The translations under genes and the position numbers were made by a program. Shown here piece after piece: positions 26,710 to 36,640 of a stretch of DNA of 64,000 bases. The stretch comes from Sphingosinicella sp. CPCC 101087 (GTDB lineage: Bacteria; Pseudomonadota; Alphaproteobacteria; Sphingomonadales; Sphingomonadaceae): contig NZ_SBFF01000001.1 in NCBI RefSeq assembly GCF_004151485.1, forward strand, positions 546,547-610,546. Reading direction: 5' to 3'. Positions within the stretch are counted from its first letter, which is position 1, and every line of letters begins with the position of its first letter. Under the pieces are notes generated by a model that ran no database searches, was not told the origin of the DNA, and worked only from the letters and a program-made list of their open reading frames with translations.

Positions 26710-28092
26710 CTACTGCTGGGCCGGGGGTGTGTAAGGCCGGAACGCACCACCCGGCACGGCGGATGCAACGGGGCTTTCATAGCCGTCCGCGGAAACCGAA
26801 GAGACTCCGAACACCCAATCGTCGACGCGGATTCCGCGCAGGACGTGAGACGTCTGGCTACCGGGGACGCGCACGCTCTCATGCCAGTTCGCCGCGTCGG
26901 TGCGCCGCCAGCGGACGATATAGGCCGCCGCATTCGGCACCGCCTCCCATGCGAGGGTCGTGTCGGGAGAGACCGCCCCCTCTACCGTTGGGACGGGCGG
27001 CATCGGCGCACGTGCCAGAGCCGCGAGCGCGGCGACGTTCAGCGCCGTCACCCGCCGCAGATAGGGGAAGTCCATCTTGTCGATCGTGTCGCCATATTCG
27101 ACGCCGCCTTCGGTGCGCAGATCCTGGTGCTGCCAATTGTAGTTCTCGACCGCCACCGACAGGCGCACCGCCGGGAAGCCGGCGTTGAGGAATTCGCTAT
27201 GGTCGCCGCCCCGGCCGAACCGATCGTTGCGCCAGATCTGGCGCACATCGAGGCCGAGGCTGAGGTCGCCCGCAAGCCGATCGAGGAAGCGAGACAGGTT
27301 GCGCGACGGCGAATCGTTCTCACCGCCCTGGCCGCGCACCAGAGGCCGGAGCGCGTCGCCGCCCTGCCAGCGCAGCCCTTCCGAGAAGACGCGGACATGG
27401 CCGGCATCGCAGGTGCCGTCCGAACCGCAGCTGTTGCCGATGATGTCGTTGTTGAGATTGGCTACGACCTGCCAGCCCTGAGCGCGGGCATGGTCGGCCA
27501 ATATCCGGGCGCCGACGAGACCCTGCTCCTCTCCCGACAGGGCAGCATAGACGATCGTCGCCGGGAAACGGTGTTTCGAAAGCACGCGCGCCGCCTCGAT
27601 CACCGCGGCGGTGCCGGAGCCGTCGTCATTGGCGCCCGGAGCCTCCGCCGTGGCGTTCATCACGTCCGTCACGCGGCTGTCGATATGACCGGTGATGATG
27701 ACCACCCGGCCCGGCTCTCTCGTGCCGCGCTGGATAGCGACGACATTCTCCACCAGGGTCGGCTCGGGGATGCGCTGGCCGGTCACCGTATCGCCGGTCC
27801 GGATCACTTCGAGGCAATCGCCGCATTCCCGCGAAAAGCGGCCGAACTCGGCTTCGGTCCAGGCAAGCGCCGCGCCAATCCCCCGTTCCGGATCGTTCCG
27901 CGAAGAGAGGGTATGGCGGGTGCCGAAGCTCACCAGCCCCTCGACCATCGTCCGGAGCGACTCCTCGGAGACGTCGTCGGCCAGGGCGCGCAGGCTTGGC
28001 GCGGGCGCGGCTTGCGGCGCCTGCGGCCGCTGGGCGCTAACGGCGGGAATGAGGAGGCCGACGGCGGCGACGGCGATCAGCACGTTCTTCAT
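26710..28092 (-). CDS. M28 family zinc aminopeptidase, secreted
   Basis: Protein of 460 residues with signal peptide (VLIAVAAVGLLIPAVSAQ). Two-zinc M28 core: ITGHIDSRVT (His, first ligand), GANDDGSGTAAVIE (bridging Asp), SGEEQGLVGA (catalytic and ligand Glu) and GGDHSEFLNAGFPAVRL (late His). A C-terminal fibronectin III-like domain (TTLAWEAVPNAAAYIVRWRR) follows, about residues 370-450. Probably periplasmic or released and acting on peptides for nutrition. ATG at 28092 follows AAGGGG. Starts a transcript running into rnr after six bases. Confidence 0.93.
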   Translation of the reverse strand: MKNVLIAVAAVGLLIPAVSAQRPQAPQAAPAPSLRALADDVSEESLRTMVEGLVSFGTRHTLSSRNDPERGIGAALAWTEAEFGRFSRECGDCLEVIRTGDTVTGQRIPEPTLVENVVAIQRGTREPGRVVIITGHIDSRVTDVMNATAEAPGANDDGSGTAAVIEAARVLSKHRFPATIVYAALSGEEQGLVGARILADHARAQGWQVVANLNNDIIGNSCGSDGTCDAGHVRVFSEGLRWQGGDALRPLVRGQGGENDSPSRNLSRFLDRLAGDLSLGLDVRQIWRNDRFGRGGDHSEFLNAGFPAVRLSVAVENYNWQHQDLRTEGGVEYGDTIDKMDFPYLRRVTALNVAALAALARAPMPPVPTVEGAVSPDTTLAWEAVPNAAAYIVRWRRTDAANWHESVRVPGSQTSHVLRGIRVDDWVFGVSSVSADGYESPVASAVPGGAFRPYTPPAQQ

Positions 28093-28292
28093 GCCCCTTC
28101 CCTGCCCCCGAGCACGCCGTCCGCGCAAGCCGCTTGACCGTAATCCTGCGTTACACGCCGGTTTCCGAAGCCGATTTCATCCTGTGCGATCCGGTGACCC
28201 TCGAAATTACCCATCCGACCACTCGCGGCCGCCTGCGGCGCGGTTAATTTCCCCGTCGTGCTTCGGCGCGAAGAACGCTACGGCCGGCGGCC

Positions 28293-29417
28293 ATGAGCCT
28301 GCTCGACGTGCATCGCCTCCACCTCGAGGATCTGTTTCGCCGCGACCGCAAGCGCCGCCTGGTCCCGCGCACGGGCCGGGATTTCTCCTCCAACGACTAT
28401 CTCGCGCTCGCTGCCGCGCCCGAGCTGCGGGACGCAGTCATCCGGGCGCTGGAACGCGGAGTGCCGATCGGCTCGGGCGGGTCACGGCTGCTGCGCGGCA
28501 ACCATGAAGAGCATGAGGCGCTCGAGCAGGAGGCAGCGGCCTTCTTCGGCAGTGCAAGCGCCTTGTTCTTCTCGAGCGGCTATGCCGCCAACGCGACCCT
28601 GCTCTCCACCCTTCCGCAGCGGGGCGACCTGATCGTCCACGATGCGCTGATCCACGCCAGCAGCCATGAGGGCCTTCGGCTCGGTCGTGCCGAGAGTGCC
28701 GCCGCTTTGCACAACGACGTTGCCGATTTCGAGGCGCAGATCGTCCGCTGGCGCAAGCAAGGCGGAATGGGCCGCGCCTGGATCGCGGTCGAGAGCCTGT
28801 ACAGCATGGACGGCGATCGCGCGCCGCTGGACGACCTGGCGGCGCTGGCGGATCGGCACGAGGCGATGCTCGTCATCGACGAGGCGCACGCGACCGGCCT
28901 GTTCGGCCCGGACGGGCGTGGCCTCGCCGCCCGTCTCGAGGGCCGGGAGAATGTCGTCACGGTGCGCACCTGCGGCAAGGCGATGGGCTGCGAAGGCGCG
29001 CTCGTCTGCGGCGATGCGATGATGCGCGACTTCCTCGTCAATCGCGGCCGCGGCTTCATCTTCTCCACGGCTCCGTCGCCGGCCATAGCCGCCGCCGTGC
29101 GCGCGGCGATGCGGATCATCCGCGACGAGCCGGAGCGCCGATCGCGGCTGCACCGGCTGATGGCTCTCGCCCAGGCGCGGCTGGCCCCGCTCGGAGCGAC
29201 CGCGACCGGGTCCCAGATCCTCCCCGTCATCCTCGGCGCGGATGCCCGGACGATGCGCGCCGCCGCCAGGCTCCAGGCGGACGGATATGACGTGCGCGGC
29301 ATCCGTCCGCCCACGGTTCCTGATGGAAGTGCGAGGCTGCGCATCTCGATCACGCTCAACGTCGACGAACAGGCGGTGGAAGCGCTGGCCGACGCCCTTG
29401 GCGAGGCGCTGCGGTGA
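28293..29417 (+). CDS. bioF: 8-amino-7-oxononanoate synthase
   Basis: PLP-dependent condensation of pimeloyl-ACP (or CoA) with alanine, first step of the biotin ring assembly. 374 residues. Visible: [66 protein letters not shown] and the PLP lysine in [12 protein letters not shown]. First gene of bioF-bioD-bioA, with GTGA overlap to bioD. The 200 bases upstream, divergent from the M28 peptidase gene, must contain the operon promoter but no BirA-type palindrome is apparent. Confidence 0.96.
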   Translation: MSLLDVHRLHLEDLFRRDRKRRLVPRTGRDFSSNDYLALAAAPELRDAVIRALERGVPIGSGGSRLLRGNHEEHEALEQEAAAFFGSASALFFSSGYAANATLLSTLPQRGDLIVHDALIHASSHEGLRLGRAESAAALHNDVADFEAQIVRWRKQGGMGRAWIAVESLYSMDGDRAPLDDLAALADRHEAMLVIDEAHATGLFGPDGRGLAARLEGRENVVTVRTCGKAMGCEGALVCGDAMMRDFLVNRGRGFIFSTAPSPAIAAAVRAAMRIIRDEPERRSRLHRLMALAQARLAPLGATATGSQILPVILGADARTMRAAARLQADGYDVRGIRPPTVPDGSARLRISITLNVDEQAVEALADALGEALR

Positions 29418-30025
29418 GGGTGGTCGTCGCCGGCACCGACACCGATGTCGGCAAGACCATCTTCTCGGCTGCCCTGGCCGGGGCGATGGGCGCAGCTTAT
29501 TGGAAGCCGATCCAGGCCGGCCTGGAGGAAGGCAGCGACAGCGAGACCGTCGCGGCGCTGGCGCCCAAGGCGACGATCCTGCCCGAAGCCTATCGGCTGA
29601 CCACGCCCTGCTCGCCGCATCGCGCCGCGGAGATAGACGGCGTCGAGATCCAGACCGACGAGCTGGTGCCGCCGCCGGCCGATCCCCTCGTCATCGAAGG
29701 GGCGGGCGGCGTGCTGGTGCCGGTGACCCGCCGGCTCGGCTTCGCGGACCTGTTTGCCCGCTGGCAGCTGCCGGTGATCCTCGTCGCGCGGACCAGCCTC
29801 GGCACGATCAATCATTCGCTGCTTTCGCTCGAAGCGCTGCGGTCGCGCTCCGTCCAAGTGCTCGGCATCGCCTTCTGCGGGGAGCCGCAGGAGGATAGCG
29901 AGGCGACGATCTGCGCGATCGCCAGGGTAAAGCGCCTCGGCCGCCTGCCGACGCTCGCGCAGCTCGGACCGGAAAGCCTGGCCCGGGCCTTCGCCGAGAA
30001 TTTCCGGCTGGAGGACCTGCGTTGA
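29414..30025 (+). CDS. bioD: Dethiobiotin synthetase
   Basis: ATP-dependent closure of the ureido ring: 7,8-diaminononanoate plus CO2 to dethiobiotin. 203 residues, P-loop [15 protein letters not shown] at the N-terminus, [14 protein letters not shown] and [13 protein letters not shown] for substrate and Mg. GTG start overlaps the bioF stop, and its own stop overlaps the bioA start (TTGA), so all three are translationally coupled. Slightly shorter than E. coli BioD (225). Confidence 0.95.
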   Translation: MRVVVAGTDTDVGKTIFSAALAGAMGAAYWKPIQAGLEEGSDSETVAALAPKATILPEAYRLTTPCSPHRAAEIDGVEIQTDELVPPPADPLVIEGAGGVLVPVTRRLGFADLFARWQLPVILVARTSLGTINHSLLSLEALRSRSVQVLGIAFCGEPQEDSEATICAIARVKRLGRLPTLAQLGPESLARAFAENFRLEDLR

Positions 30026-31269
30026 GCTCACCGATCTGGCACCCCTTCACCCAGCATGGGTTGAACGAGCCGATCCCCCTGGTCGACCGAGCCGAGGGCG
30101 CAGCGCTCTACACCGCCGACGGAAGGCGTATCATCGATGCCATCTCCTCCTGGTGGGTGACGACCCACGGCCACGGCCATCCGCGCATCATGGCGGCGAT
30201 CGCCGAGCAGGCGCACAAGCTGGACCAGATCATCTTCGCCGGCTGGACGCACCAGCCGGCGGAGGACCTCGCTCGGGCTCTGATCGACCTGACGCCGGAG
30301 GCGCTCACCCACGTCTTCTTCTCCGACAGCGGCTCCACCAGCGTCGAGGTGGCGCTTAAAATGGCGCTCGGCTTCTGGCGCAATCGCGACGAGCCGCGGC
30401 ACCGGATCGTCGTCATGGAAGGAAGCTACCATGGTGACACGATCGGCGGCATGTCTGTCGGTGCCCGAGGCGCGTTCAACCGCGCTTACGCACCTCTGCT
30501 GTTCGACGTCGACTGCCTCCCCTTCCCGGACTCGGGCAGCGAGCAGCTTTGTCTCGATGCGTTCGAAGTTCTTTGCCGGGCGCCGGAACGTCCGGCCGCG
30601 CTGATCCTGGAGCCCCTCGTGCTCGGCGCCGGCGGCATGCGCATGTACGCGCCATGGGTGCTCACCGAACTGCGCGCGCTGTGCGAGCGCCACGGCGTGC
30701 TGCTCATCGCCGATGAGGTGATGACGGGCTGGGGCCGCACGGGCACCCTCTTCGCCTGCGAGCAAGCGGGGATCGTGCCCGATATCCTCTGTCTCTCCAA
30801 GGGGCTGACCGGCGGGTCCTTGCCGCTCGCCGTCACCCTGGCCCGCGCGCCGATCTTCGAGGCGCATCTTTCCGACGATCGCTCGAAGCTATTCTTCCAC
30901 AGCTCCAGTTATACCGCCAATCCGATCGCCTGCGCCGCTGCCAATGCCAATCTGGCGGTCTGGCGCGAAGAGCCGGTGATGGAACGGATCGAAGGGCTCG
31001 TCCGGAAGCAGGCCGAACGCCTGGCCGCCCTCTCCGGAATAGTGAATGCGCGCCAGGCGGGCACGATCACCGCTTTCGAGCTGGAGCGCAGCGGGTCTGA
31101 CTATCTGTCGACGCTCGGCCCGCGGCTCCTCGCTTTCTTCCGCGAGCGCGACATCCTTCTTCGCCCGCTCGGCAACACCGTCTACGTCATGCCGCCTTAT
31201 TGCATCGAGGATCGCGACCTCGACCGGGTCTATGGAGCGATCGCGGATGCGATTGTCGAGATTGGATGA
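30022..31269 (+). CDS. bioA: Adenosylmethionine-8-amino-7-oxononanoate aminotransferase
   Basis: SAM-dependent transamination giving 7,8-diaminononanoate. 415 residues; opens IWHPFTQHG, contains [13 protein letters not shown], the [17 protein letters not shown] region, [28 protein letters not shown] and PLP lysine in [14 protein letters not shown]. Start is TTG, overlapping the bioD stop. bioB is not in the window. Followed after nine bases by a DOMON-like gene. Confidence 0.96.
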   Translation: MSSPIWHPFTQHGLNEPIPLVDRAEGAALYTADGRRIIDAISSWWVTTHGHGHPRIMAAIAEQAHKLDQIIFAGWTHQPAEDLARALIDLTPEALTHVFFSDSGSTSVEVALKMALGFWRNRDEPRHRIVVMEGSYHGDTIGGMSVGARGAFNRAYAPLLFDVDCLPFPDSGSEQLCLDAFEVLCRAPERPAALILEPLVLGAGGMRMYAPWVLTELRALCERHGVLLIADEVMTGWGRTGTLFACEQAGIVPDILCLSKGLTGGSLPLAVTLARAPIFEAHLSDDRSKLFFHSSSYTANPIACAAANANLAVWREEPVMERIEGLVRKQAERLAALSGIVNARQAGTITAFELERSGSDYLSTLGPRLLAFFRERDILLRPLGNTVYVMPPYCIEDRDLDRVYGAIADAIVEIG

Positions 31270-31278
31270 GGTAATTCG

Positions 31279-31833
31279 ATGCTGCTCGCGAACCTCATCC
31301 CACATCCCGACGGCTCGGGCGATGCCGTGACCGCGATCCGGGTCGAGCTGTTGCGGCCTGCGCCCGGCAGGCTCGATCTGCGCTTCATCGCGACCGGCGC
31401 CATCGAGCGCGTCGCGCTGCCGCCGGAGGTCTCCCCGTCCGAACGGATCGATGGCCTGTGGCAGCATAGCTGCTTCGAAGCGTTTCTCTGCGGGGCTCCT
31501 GGAGGGCCCTATTACGAGTTCAACTTCGCGCCCTCGACACATTGGGCCGCCTATCGATTCGACGGCTACCGAAGCGGAATGGCCGCGCCCGAAGGTTGCG
31601 CGGCGCCCGTGATTCGGACCCGATCCAGCGGGAGCTCGTTCGAACTCGCCGCCGCCTTGTCACTCGTGGGATTGCCGGACCTGCCGGCGGACGCCTCATG
31701 GCATCTTGGTCTTTCCGCGGTGATCGAGGAAAGGGACGGTCGCCGCGCCTGGTGGGCGCTCGCCCACCCGCGGGGTGCGCCCGACTTCCACCATGAGGAT
31801 TGCTTTGCGCTTCAACTCGCTCCAGTCGCCTAA
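31279..31833 (+). CDS. DOMON-like domain protein
   Basis: Protein of 184 residues resembling the DOMON-like type 9 group, which is often encoded immediately upstream of NamZ-type muramidases, as here. Beta-sandwich features: WQHSCFEAFLCGAPGGPYYEFNFAPSTHW near residues 61-90 is the recognisable core. DOMON domains bind haem or sugars; with NamZ a carbohydrate-binding function is possible. No signal peptide. Nine bases after bioA and three before namZ. Confidence 0.78.
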   Translation: MLLANLIPHPDGSGDAVTAIRVELLRPAPGRLDLRFIATGAIERVALPPEVSPSERIDGLWQHSCFEAFLCGAPGGPYYEFNFAPSTHWAAYRFDGYRSGMAAPEGCAAPVIRTRSSGSSFELAAALSLVGLPDLPADASWHLGLSAVIEERDGRRAWWALAHPRGAPDFHHEDCFALQLAPVA

Positions 31834-31836
31834 CGC

Positions 31837-33039
31837 ATGAAATTCGGCATCGATCGACTGCTCGCCGAGCCCGACCTGCGCGCGCCGCTGCGTGACCGGC
31901 GGGTGGCGCTGCTCGCCCATCCCGCCTCGGTCACCGAGGACCTGACCCATTCGCTCGACGCGCTTGCGGCGTGCGGCGACATCAAGCTTAGTGCCGCCTT
32001 CGGCCCGCAGCACGGCCTGCGCGGCGACAAGCAGGACAATATGGTCGAATCGCCGGACTTTACCGATCCGGCGCTCGGAATTCCGGTGTTCAGCCTCTAC
32101 GGCGAGGTCCGCCGCCCGACGGGCCAGTCGATGGGCACGTTCGACGTGCTGCTCGTCGACCTGCAGGATCTCGGCTGCCGCATCTACACTTTCGTCACGA
32201 CCCTGCTCTACGTGCTCGAAGCGGCGGCGGAGCATGGCAAGTCGGTATGGGTGCTCGACCGCCCCAATCCCGCCGGCCGTCCCGTCGAGGGCCTGACCCT
32301 CAGGCCCGGCTGGGAGAGCTTCGTCGGGGCCGGGCCTATGCCGATGCGCCACGGCATGACCTTGGGCGAAATGGGCCGCTGGTTCATCGACACGATGGGC
32401 CTCGACGTCGACTATCGGGTCATCGAGATGGAAGGCTGGCACCCAGAAGGGGCGCCGGGCTTCGGCTGGCCTCTCGGCGAGCGGGCGTGGGTCAATCCCA
32501 GCCCAAATGCCGCCAATCTGTGGATGGCGCGGGCCTATGCCGGCACGGTCATGCTGGAAGGTACGACCCTGTCGGAAGGACGCGGCACGACCCGCCCTCT
32601 CGAACTGTTCGGCGCGCCGGATCTGGACGCACGACGGATCGTCGCCGAGATGCGCAGGCTGGCGCCGCAATGGCTGGAGGGCTGCCGACTGCGCGAGTGC
32701 TGGTTCGAGCCGACCTTTCACAAGCATGTCGGCAAGTTGTGCAGCGGGGTGCAGATCCATACCGAGGATCCGTCCTACGACCATGGCACCTTCCGGCCCT
32801 GGCGGCTTCAGGCGCTCGCCTTCAAGGCCATTCGGCGGCTCTATCCCGGCTACGAGATCTGGCGGGACTTCCCTTACGAATATGAGCTCGACAAGCTGGC
32901 GATCGACGTCATCAACGGCTCTCCCCTGCTGAGGGAATGGGTGGACGACCCGGCAGCCGAGCCGGCGCATCTGGAGGCGCTCACGCGGCCCGACGAGGAA
33001 GCTTGGGCCGAGACGAGGCAGCCCTACCTGCTGTATTGA
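31837..33039 (+). CDS. namZ: Exo-beta-N-acetylmuramidase NamZ-like (DUF1343, GH171)
   Basis: Protein of 400 residues of the DUF1343 family, whose Bacillus member NamZ removes MurNAc from the non-reducing end of peptidoglycan fragments. Family motifs: FGPQHGLRGDKQDNM, FSLYGEVRRPT, DLQDLGCRIYTFVTTLLYVL, DRPNPAGRPVEGL and the EGTTLSEGRGTTRPLELFG block. No signal peptide is seen, so it would act on imported fragments, consistent with cell-wall recycling. The name is by family; activity is not shown here. Confidence 0.88.
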   Translation: MKFGIDRLLAEPDLRAPLRDRRVALLAHPASVTEDLTHSLDALAACGDIKLSAAFGPQHGLRGDKQDNMVESPDFTDPALGIPVFSLYGEVRRPTGQSMGTFDVLLVDLQDLGCRIYTFVTTLLYVLEAAAEHGKSVWVLDRPNPAGRPVEGLTLRPGWESFVGAGPMPMRHGMTLGEMGRWFIDTMGLDVDYRVIEMEGWHPEGAPGFGWPLGERAWVNPSPNAANLWMARAYAGTVMLEGTTLSEGRGTTRPLELFGAPDLDARRIVAEMRRLAPQWLEGCRLRECWFEPTFHKHVGKLCSGVQIHTEDPSYDHGTFRPWRLQALAFKAIRRLYPGYEIWRDFPYEYELDKLAIDVINGSPLLREWVDDPAAEPAHLEALTRPDEEAWAETRQPYLLY

Positions 33040-33071
33040 GCCTTCGGCGGAGCCCGAGCCGGCCCGATCGT

Positions 33072-34079
33072 TCAGGCCGCCACCACTTCCTGCTCGATCA
33101 CGCCGAAGATGGGATGACCGTTGGCGTCGTCCATCCAGATCCGAACGGTGTCCCCGACCTTGAGGAAAGGCGTCGCCGGCTTGCCGTCGAGGATCGTCTC
33201 GACCGTCCGCACCTCGGCAAGGCAGGAATAGCCGCGACCCCCGCGGTCGACCGGTTTGCCGGGGCCGCCATCCGAATCCCGGTTGGAGACCGTGCCCGAC
33301 CCGATGATCGAGCCGGCGCCGACGTTGCGGGTCTTCGCCAGGTGCGCGATCAACGTGCCGAAGTCGAAGGTCATGTCCTCGCCGGCGTCGGCGCGGCCGA
33401 ACGGACCGCCGTTGAGGTCGACCTTGAGGATTCCCCTGAGCTTGCCGTCCTGCCACGAATCACCGAGCGCGTCGGGCGTAACGAGCACCGGCGACAGGGC
33501 CGAGGCGGGCTTGGACTGGAGGAAGCCAAAGCCCTTGGCGAGCTCGCCTGGAATGAGGTTGCGCAGGCTGACGTCATTGACCAGGCCGACCAGCCGGACC
33601 TGCTCGAGGGCCGCCTCCCGCGACGCGCCACGCGGCACGTCGCCGGTGACGACGACGATCTCGGCCTCGAGGTCGCAGCCCCAGGACTCGTCCGCGAGCG
33701 GGATCGGATCGCGCGGGCCGAGCATCTCGTCCGACCCGCCCTGATACATGAGCGGATCGGTCCAGAAGCTCTCGGGCATTTCGGCGCCGCGCGCCTGCCG
33801 CACCAGTGCCACATGGTTCACATAAGCCGAGCCGTCCGCCCACTGATAGGCGCGCGGCAACGGCGCATCGGCCTCGCGCTCGTGGAAGCGGTCCTTCGGG
33901 ATGGCGTCATGGGCGAGGTCCTGAGCGAGCAGCCGCAGCCGCGGCTCAGCCTCGTCCCACGCGTCGAGCGCCGCTTGCAGGGTGGGCGCGATGTGCGCGG
34001 CATCGGCGCACCAGGCGAGATCGTCGCTGACGACAACGAGGCGGCCGTCCCGGCCGCGCTTCAGGGATGCGAGCTTCAT
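33072..34079 (-). CDS. Fumarylacetoacetate hydrolase family protein
   Basis: Protein of 335 residues with the FAH C-terminal fold and the N-terminal extension common in this subgroup. Metal ligands appear as D and E residues in ESWGCDLEAEIVVVTG; further motifs are SLRNLIPGELAKGFGFLQSKP and GSGTVSNRDSDGG. Members hydrolyse C-C bonds of 3-oxo or fumarylpyruvate-type acids, for example fumarylacetoacetate in tyrosine breakdown. ATG at 34079 follows GGAGG. Downstream of the LysR gene by 47 bases on the same strand; no other tyrosine genes nearby. Confidence 0.9.
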   Translation of the reverse strand: MKLASLKRGRDGRLVVVSDDLAWCADAAHIAPTLQAALDAWDEAEPRLRLLAQDLAHDAIPKDRFHEREADAPLPRAYQWADGSAYVNHVALVRQARGAEMPESFWTDPLMYQGGSDEMLGPRDPIPLADESWGCDLEAEIVVVTGDVPRGASREAALEQVRLVGLVNDVSLRNLIPGELAKGFGFLQSKPASALSPVLVTPDALGDSWQDGKLRGILKVDLNGGPFGRADAGEDMTFDFGTLIAHLAKTRNVGAGSIIGSGTVSNRDSDGGPGKPVDRGGRGYSCLAEVRTVETILDGKPATPFLKVGDTVRIWMDDANGHPIFGVIEQEVVAA

Positions 34080-34126
34080 GCCTCCGGCAACTGGCACCTG
34101 GCGCGCGGCTTGGCTAGGGGCCAAAC

Positions 34127-35044
34127 TCAATCGGGACGTGGACCCTCGCTTTCTCTCACCTCCAGGCCCAACAGCCGCTCGCGATGGCGTCCAACCGTGG
34201 AAATCAGCCAGTCGACGAAGGCTTCGATCCGTGCGAGCCGGCGATTCTCCTCGTGAGTCACCAGCCAGAAGCTTCGCTCGATCCGGACCCGGGGCACGAT
34301 CCGAACCAGCTCGGGATCGGCATCGCCCATGAAGCAGGGAAGGATGGCGACGCCCGCCCCGGCGGCCGTCGCGCGATATTGCGCGTTGATGCTCGAGCTT
34401 CGAATCCTCAGCTCCAGCTCGGGTGCGATCTCGTTGAGGTAACGAAGCTCGGGTGCGTAGATGAAATGCGGGATGTATCCGATGAGAGGATGCGTTCGCA
34501 ACGATGCGACATCGTCGATCGCAGCGTCCTGGCGAGCGAGATAAGCGCGCGAAGCGTAGAGCCCCAGCGCATAGTCTGACAGCTTTTGACTGACCAACGG
34601 GCCCTTTCGCGGCCTGGCAAGCAGGATGGCGACGTCGGTTTCTCTTCGCGATGGGCTGAGAAAGCCGCTGCTGGCGACGAGATCGACCTGGGCGCCGGGG
34701 TGGCGTTCGACGAACGAGCGGAGGTGATGCGCGACGAACCAGGTACCGAACCCTTCCGATACGCTGACGCGGATGAGCCCGGAGACCCGGTCCCCCGCCG
34801 GCGCCGCCTGGATCCGGGCGGCCGAATGGTCCATTTCTTCGACGACGAGGAGCAGCCGCTCGCCGGCTTCCGTCAGGGCCTGGCCCTCTCTGGTCTGCTC
34901 GAACAGAGTCTGCTGAAGTGCGTTCTCCAGCCGCCTGATGCGGCGGCCGACCGTCGTCGAATCGACTCCGAGACGCGCGGCGGCACGGGAGAGCTGTCCA
35001 AGCTGGGCCACGGCGAGAAAGAAACGGAGATCGTCCCAGTCCAT
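34127..35044 (-). CDS. LysR-family transcriptional regulator
   Basis: Protein of 305 residues. N-terminal HTH (FFLAVAQLGQLSRAAARLGVDSTTVGRRIRRLE) plus a type-2 periplasmic-binding-like effector domain (RVSVSEGFGTWFVAHHL onward). Transcribed divergently from mmsA with a strong palindrome between, so it probably governs the valine operon and itself. A much longer open frame upstream on this strand is antisense to mmsA and is not used. ATG at 35044, family-typical MDWDDLRFFLAVA. Confidence 0.93.
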   Translation of the reverse strand: MDWDDLRFFLAVAQLGQLSRAAARLGVDSTTVGRRIRRLENALQQTLFEQTREGQALTEAGERLLLVVEEMDHSAARIQAAPAGDRVSGLIRVSVSEGFGTWFVAHHLRSFVERHPGAQVDLVASSGFLSPSRRETDVAILLARPRKGPLVSQKLSDYALGLYASRAYLARQDAAIDDVASLRTHPLIGYIPHFIYAPELRYLNEIAPELELRIRSSSINAQYRATAAGAGVAILPCFMGDADPELVRIVPRVRIERSFWLVTHEENRRLARIEAFVDWLISTVGRHRERLLGLEVRESEGPRPD

Positions 35045-35052
35045 GCCTGCAG

Positions 35053-35075
35053 ATATGCAGGTCTCGGCTGCATAT
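35053..35075. promoter_or_regulatory. LysR-type binding palindrome upstream of mmsA
   Basis: Perfect inverted repeat ATATGCAG-N7-CTGCATAT in the 87-base spacer between the LysR gene and mmsA. It contains the T-N11-A core expected for LysR-type regulators. A partial half-site CTGCAG repeats at 35047 and 35087. Strong candidate operator. Confidence 0.65.
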
Positions 35076-35131
35076 CCACCTCTTGTCTGCAGCGTTGAAA
35101 AGGCCAAGGTGCAGGACGAAGGAGAGACCAG

Positions 35132-36628
35132 GTGCGGAACATCGATCATTTCATCGCAGGCGCGGCCTTCGCTTCCGGCGAGCGGCACGGCGAGGTCTTC
35201 GATCCCAACAATGGCGGCGTGCAGGCCAAGGTGCGGCTGGGAAGCGCGGCCGAGCTCGAGCGCGCCGTCGTCGCGGCGAACGAAGCCTGGCCGGCCTGGG
35301 CGGCGACCAATCCGCAACGTCGGGCGCGCGTGATGTTCAAATATAAGGAGCTGGTCGAGCGGAACATGGAGGAGCTGGCGCTCCTCCTGTCCTCCGAGCA
35401 CGGCAAGGTCGTCGCCGACGCGCGAGGCGACGTCCAGCGCGGCCTCGAGGTGATCGAGTTCGCCTGCGGAATCCCGCACGCGCTCAAGGGCGAATATACG
35501 CAAGGCGCCGGCCCAGGGATCGACGTTTACTCGATGCGCCAGCCGCTGGGCATCGTCGCTGGAATCACCCCGTTCAATTTCCCGGCCATGATCCCGATGT
35601 GGATGTTCGGCGTCGCGATCGCCTGCGGCAACGCCTTCATCCTGAAGCCCAGCGAGCGCGACCCTTCGGTGCCGGTGCGCCTGGCCGAACTGATGAAGGA
35701 AGCGGGGCTGCCCGACGGGATCCTCCAGGTCGTGCATGGCGACAAGGAGATGGTCGACGCGATCCTCGACCATGACGAGATCAGGGCGGTGAGCTTCGTC
35801 GGATCGTCCGACATCGCCCATTATATCTACAGCCGCGGCACCGCGAACGGAAAGCGCGTGCAGGCGTTCGGCGGCGCCAAGAATCACGGCATCGTCATGC
35901 CCGATGCGGACCTGGACCAGGTGGTGAACGATCTGGCTGGCGCGGCCTTCGGGTCGGCGGGCGAGCGCTGCATGGCGCTCCCCGTCGTTGTCCCCGTGGG
36001 CAACAAGACTGCCAACGAGCTGCGCGAGGCGCTCGTCCCGGCAATCCGGAAATTGCGGGTCGGAGTCTCGACCGACGCCGAGGCGCATTACGGACCCGTC
36101 GTCAACGCTGCGCACAAGCAGCGCATCGAGGATTACATCCAGATGTGCGCCGACGAAGGCGGCGAGCTGGTGATCGACGGCCGCGGCTTCTCGCTCCAGG
36201 GTCATGAGGAGGGCTTTTTCATCGGCCCCACCTTCTTCGATCATGTGAAGCCGACCTTCCGATCCTACCAGGAGGAGATTTTCGGCCCGGTGCTGCAAAT
36301 GGTGCGCGCCGACACGTTCGAGGAGGCGCTCCGGCTCCCGAGCGAGCACCAGTACGGCAACGGCGTCGCCATCTTCACCCGCAACGGCCATGCCGCGCGC
36401 GAGTTCGCCCACCGCGTCAATGTCGGCATGGTCGGGATCAACGTGCCGATCCCGGTGCCGGTCGCCTATCACACGTTCGGCGGCTGGAAGCGCTCCGGCT
36501 TCGGCGACATCAACCAGCACGGACCGGAAGGCGTCCGCTTCTGGACCAAGGTGAAGACGATCACTCAACGCTGGCCGGACGGGAGCGTGACAGGAGAGAA
36601 TGCCTTCGTGATCCCGACGATGGGCTGA
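35132..36628 (+). CDS. mmsA: Methylmalonate-semialdehyde dehydrogenase (acylating)
   Basis: Converts methylmalonate semialdehyde to propionyl-CoA in valine breakdown, CoA-dependent; 498 residues. Motifs: GITPFNFPAMIPMWMFG, ILKPSERDPSVP, FVGSSDIAHYIY, and the catalytic Cys in SAGERCMALPVVV. The family lacks the usual general-base Glu in the standard place, here GGAKNHGIVMPDADL. GTG start after GGAGAGACCAG. Opens the operon mmsA-ridA-deacetylase-ACAD-HIBCH-ECH-mmsB. Confidence 0.97.
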   Translation: MRNIDHFIAGAAFASGERHGEVFDPNNGGVQAKVRLGSAAELERAVVAANEAWPAWAATNPQRRARVMFKYKELVERNMEELALLLSSEHGKVVADARGDVQRGLEVIEFACGIPHALKGEYTQGAGPGIDVYSMRQPLGIVAGITPFNFPAMIPMWMFGVAIACGNAFILKPSERDPSVPVRLAELMKEAGLPDGILQVVHGDKEMVDAILDHDEIRAVSFVGSSDIAHYIYSRGTANGKRVQAFGGAKNHGIVMPDADLDQVVNDLAGAAFGSAGERCMALPVVVPVGNKTANELREALVPAIRKLRVGVSTDAEAHYGPVVNAAHKQRIEDYIQMCADEGGELVIDGRGFSLQGHEEGFFIGPTFFDHVKPTFRSYQEEIFGPVLQMVRADTFEEALRLPSEHQYGNGVAIFTRNGHAAREFAHRVNVGMVGINVPIPVPVAYHTFGGWKRSGFGDINQHGPEGVRFWTKVKTITQRWPDGSVTGENAFVIPTMG

Positions 36629-36640
36629 CGGACATCCCCG

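Noticed and set aside
26017-28137. Long plus-strand frame (706 codons) across rnr and the M28 peptidase
   Set aside because: Antisense to two well supported genes; no recognisable protein features.
28093-28292. Biotin-type operator or promoter upstream of bioF
   Set aside because: A TTGACC occurs near 28133 but no matching -10 at proper spacing; no BirA-like palindrome.
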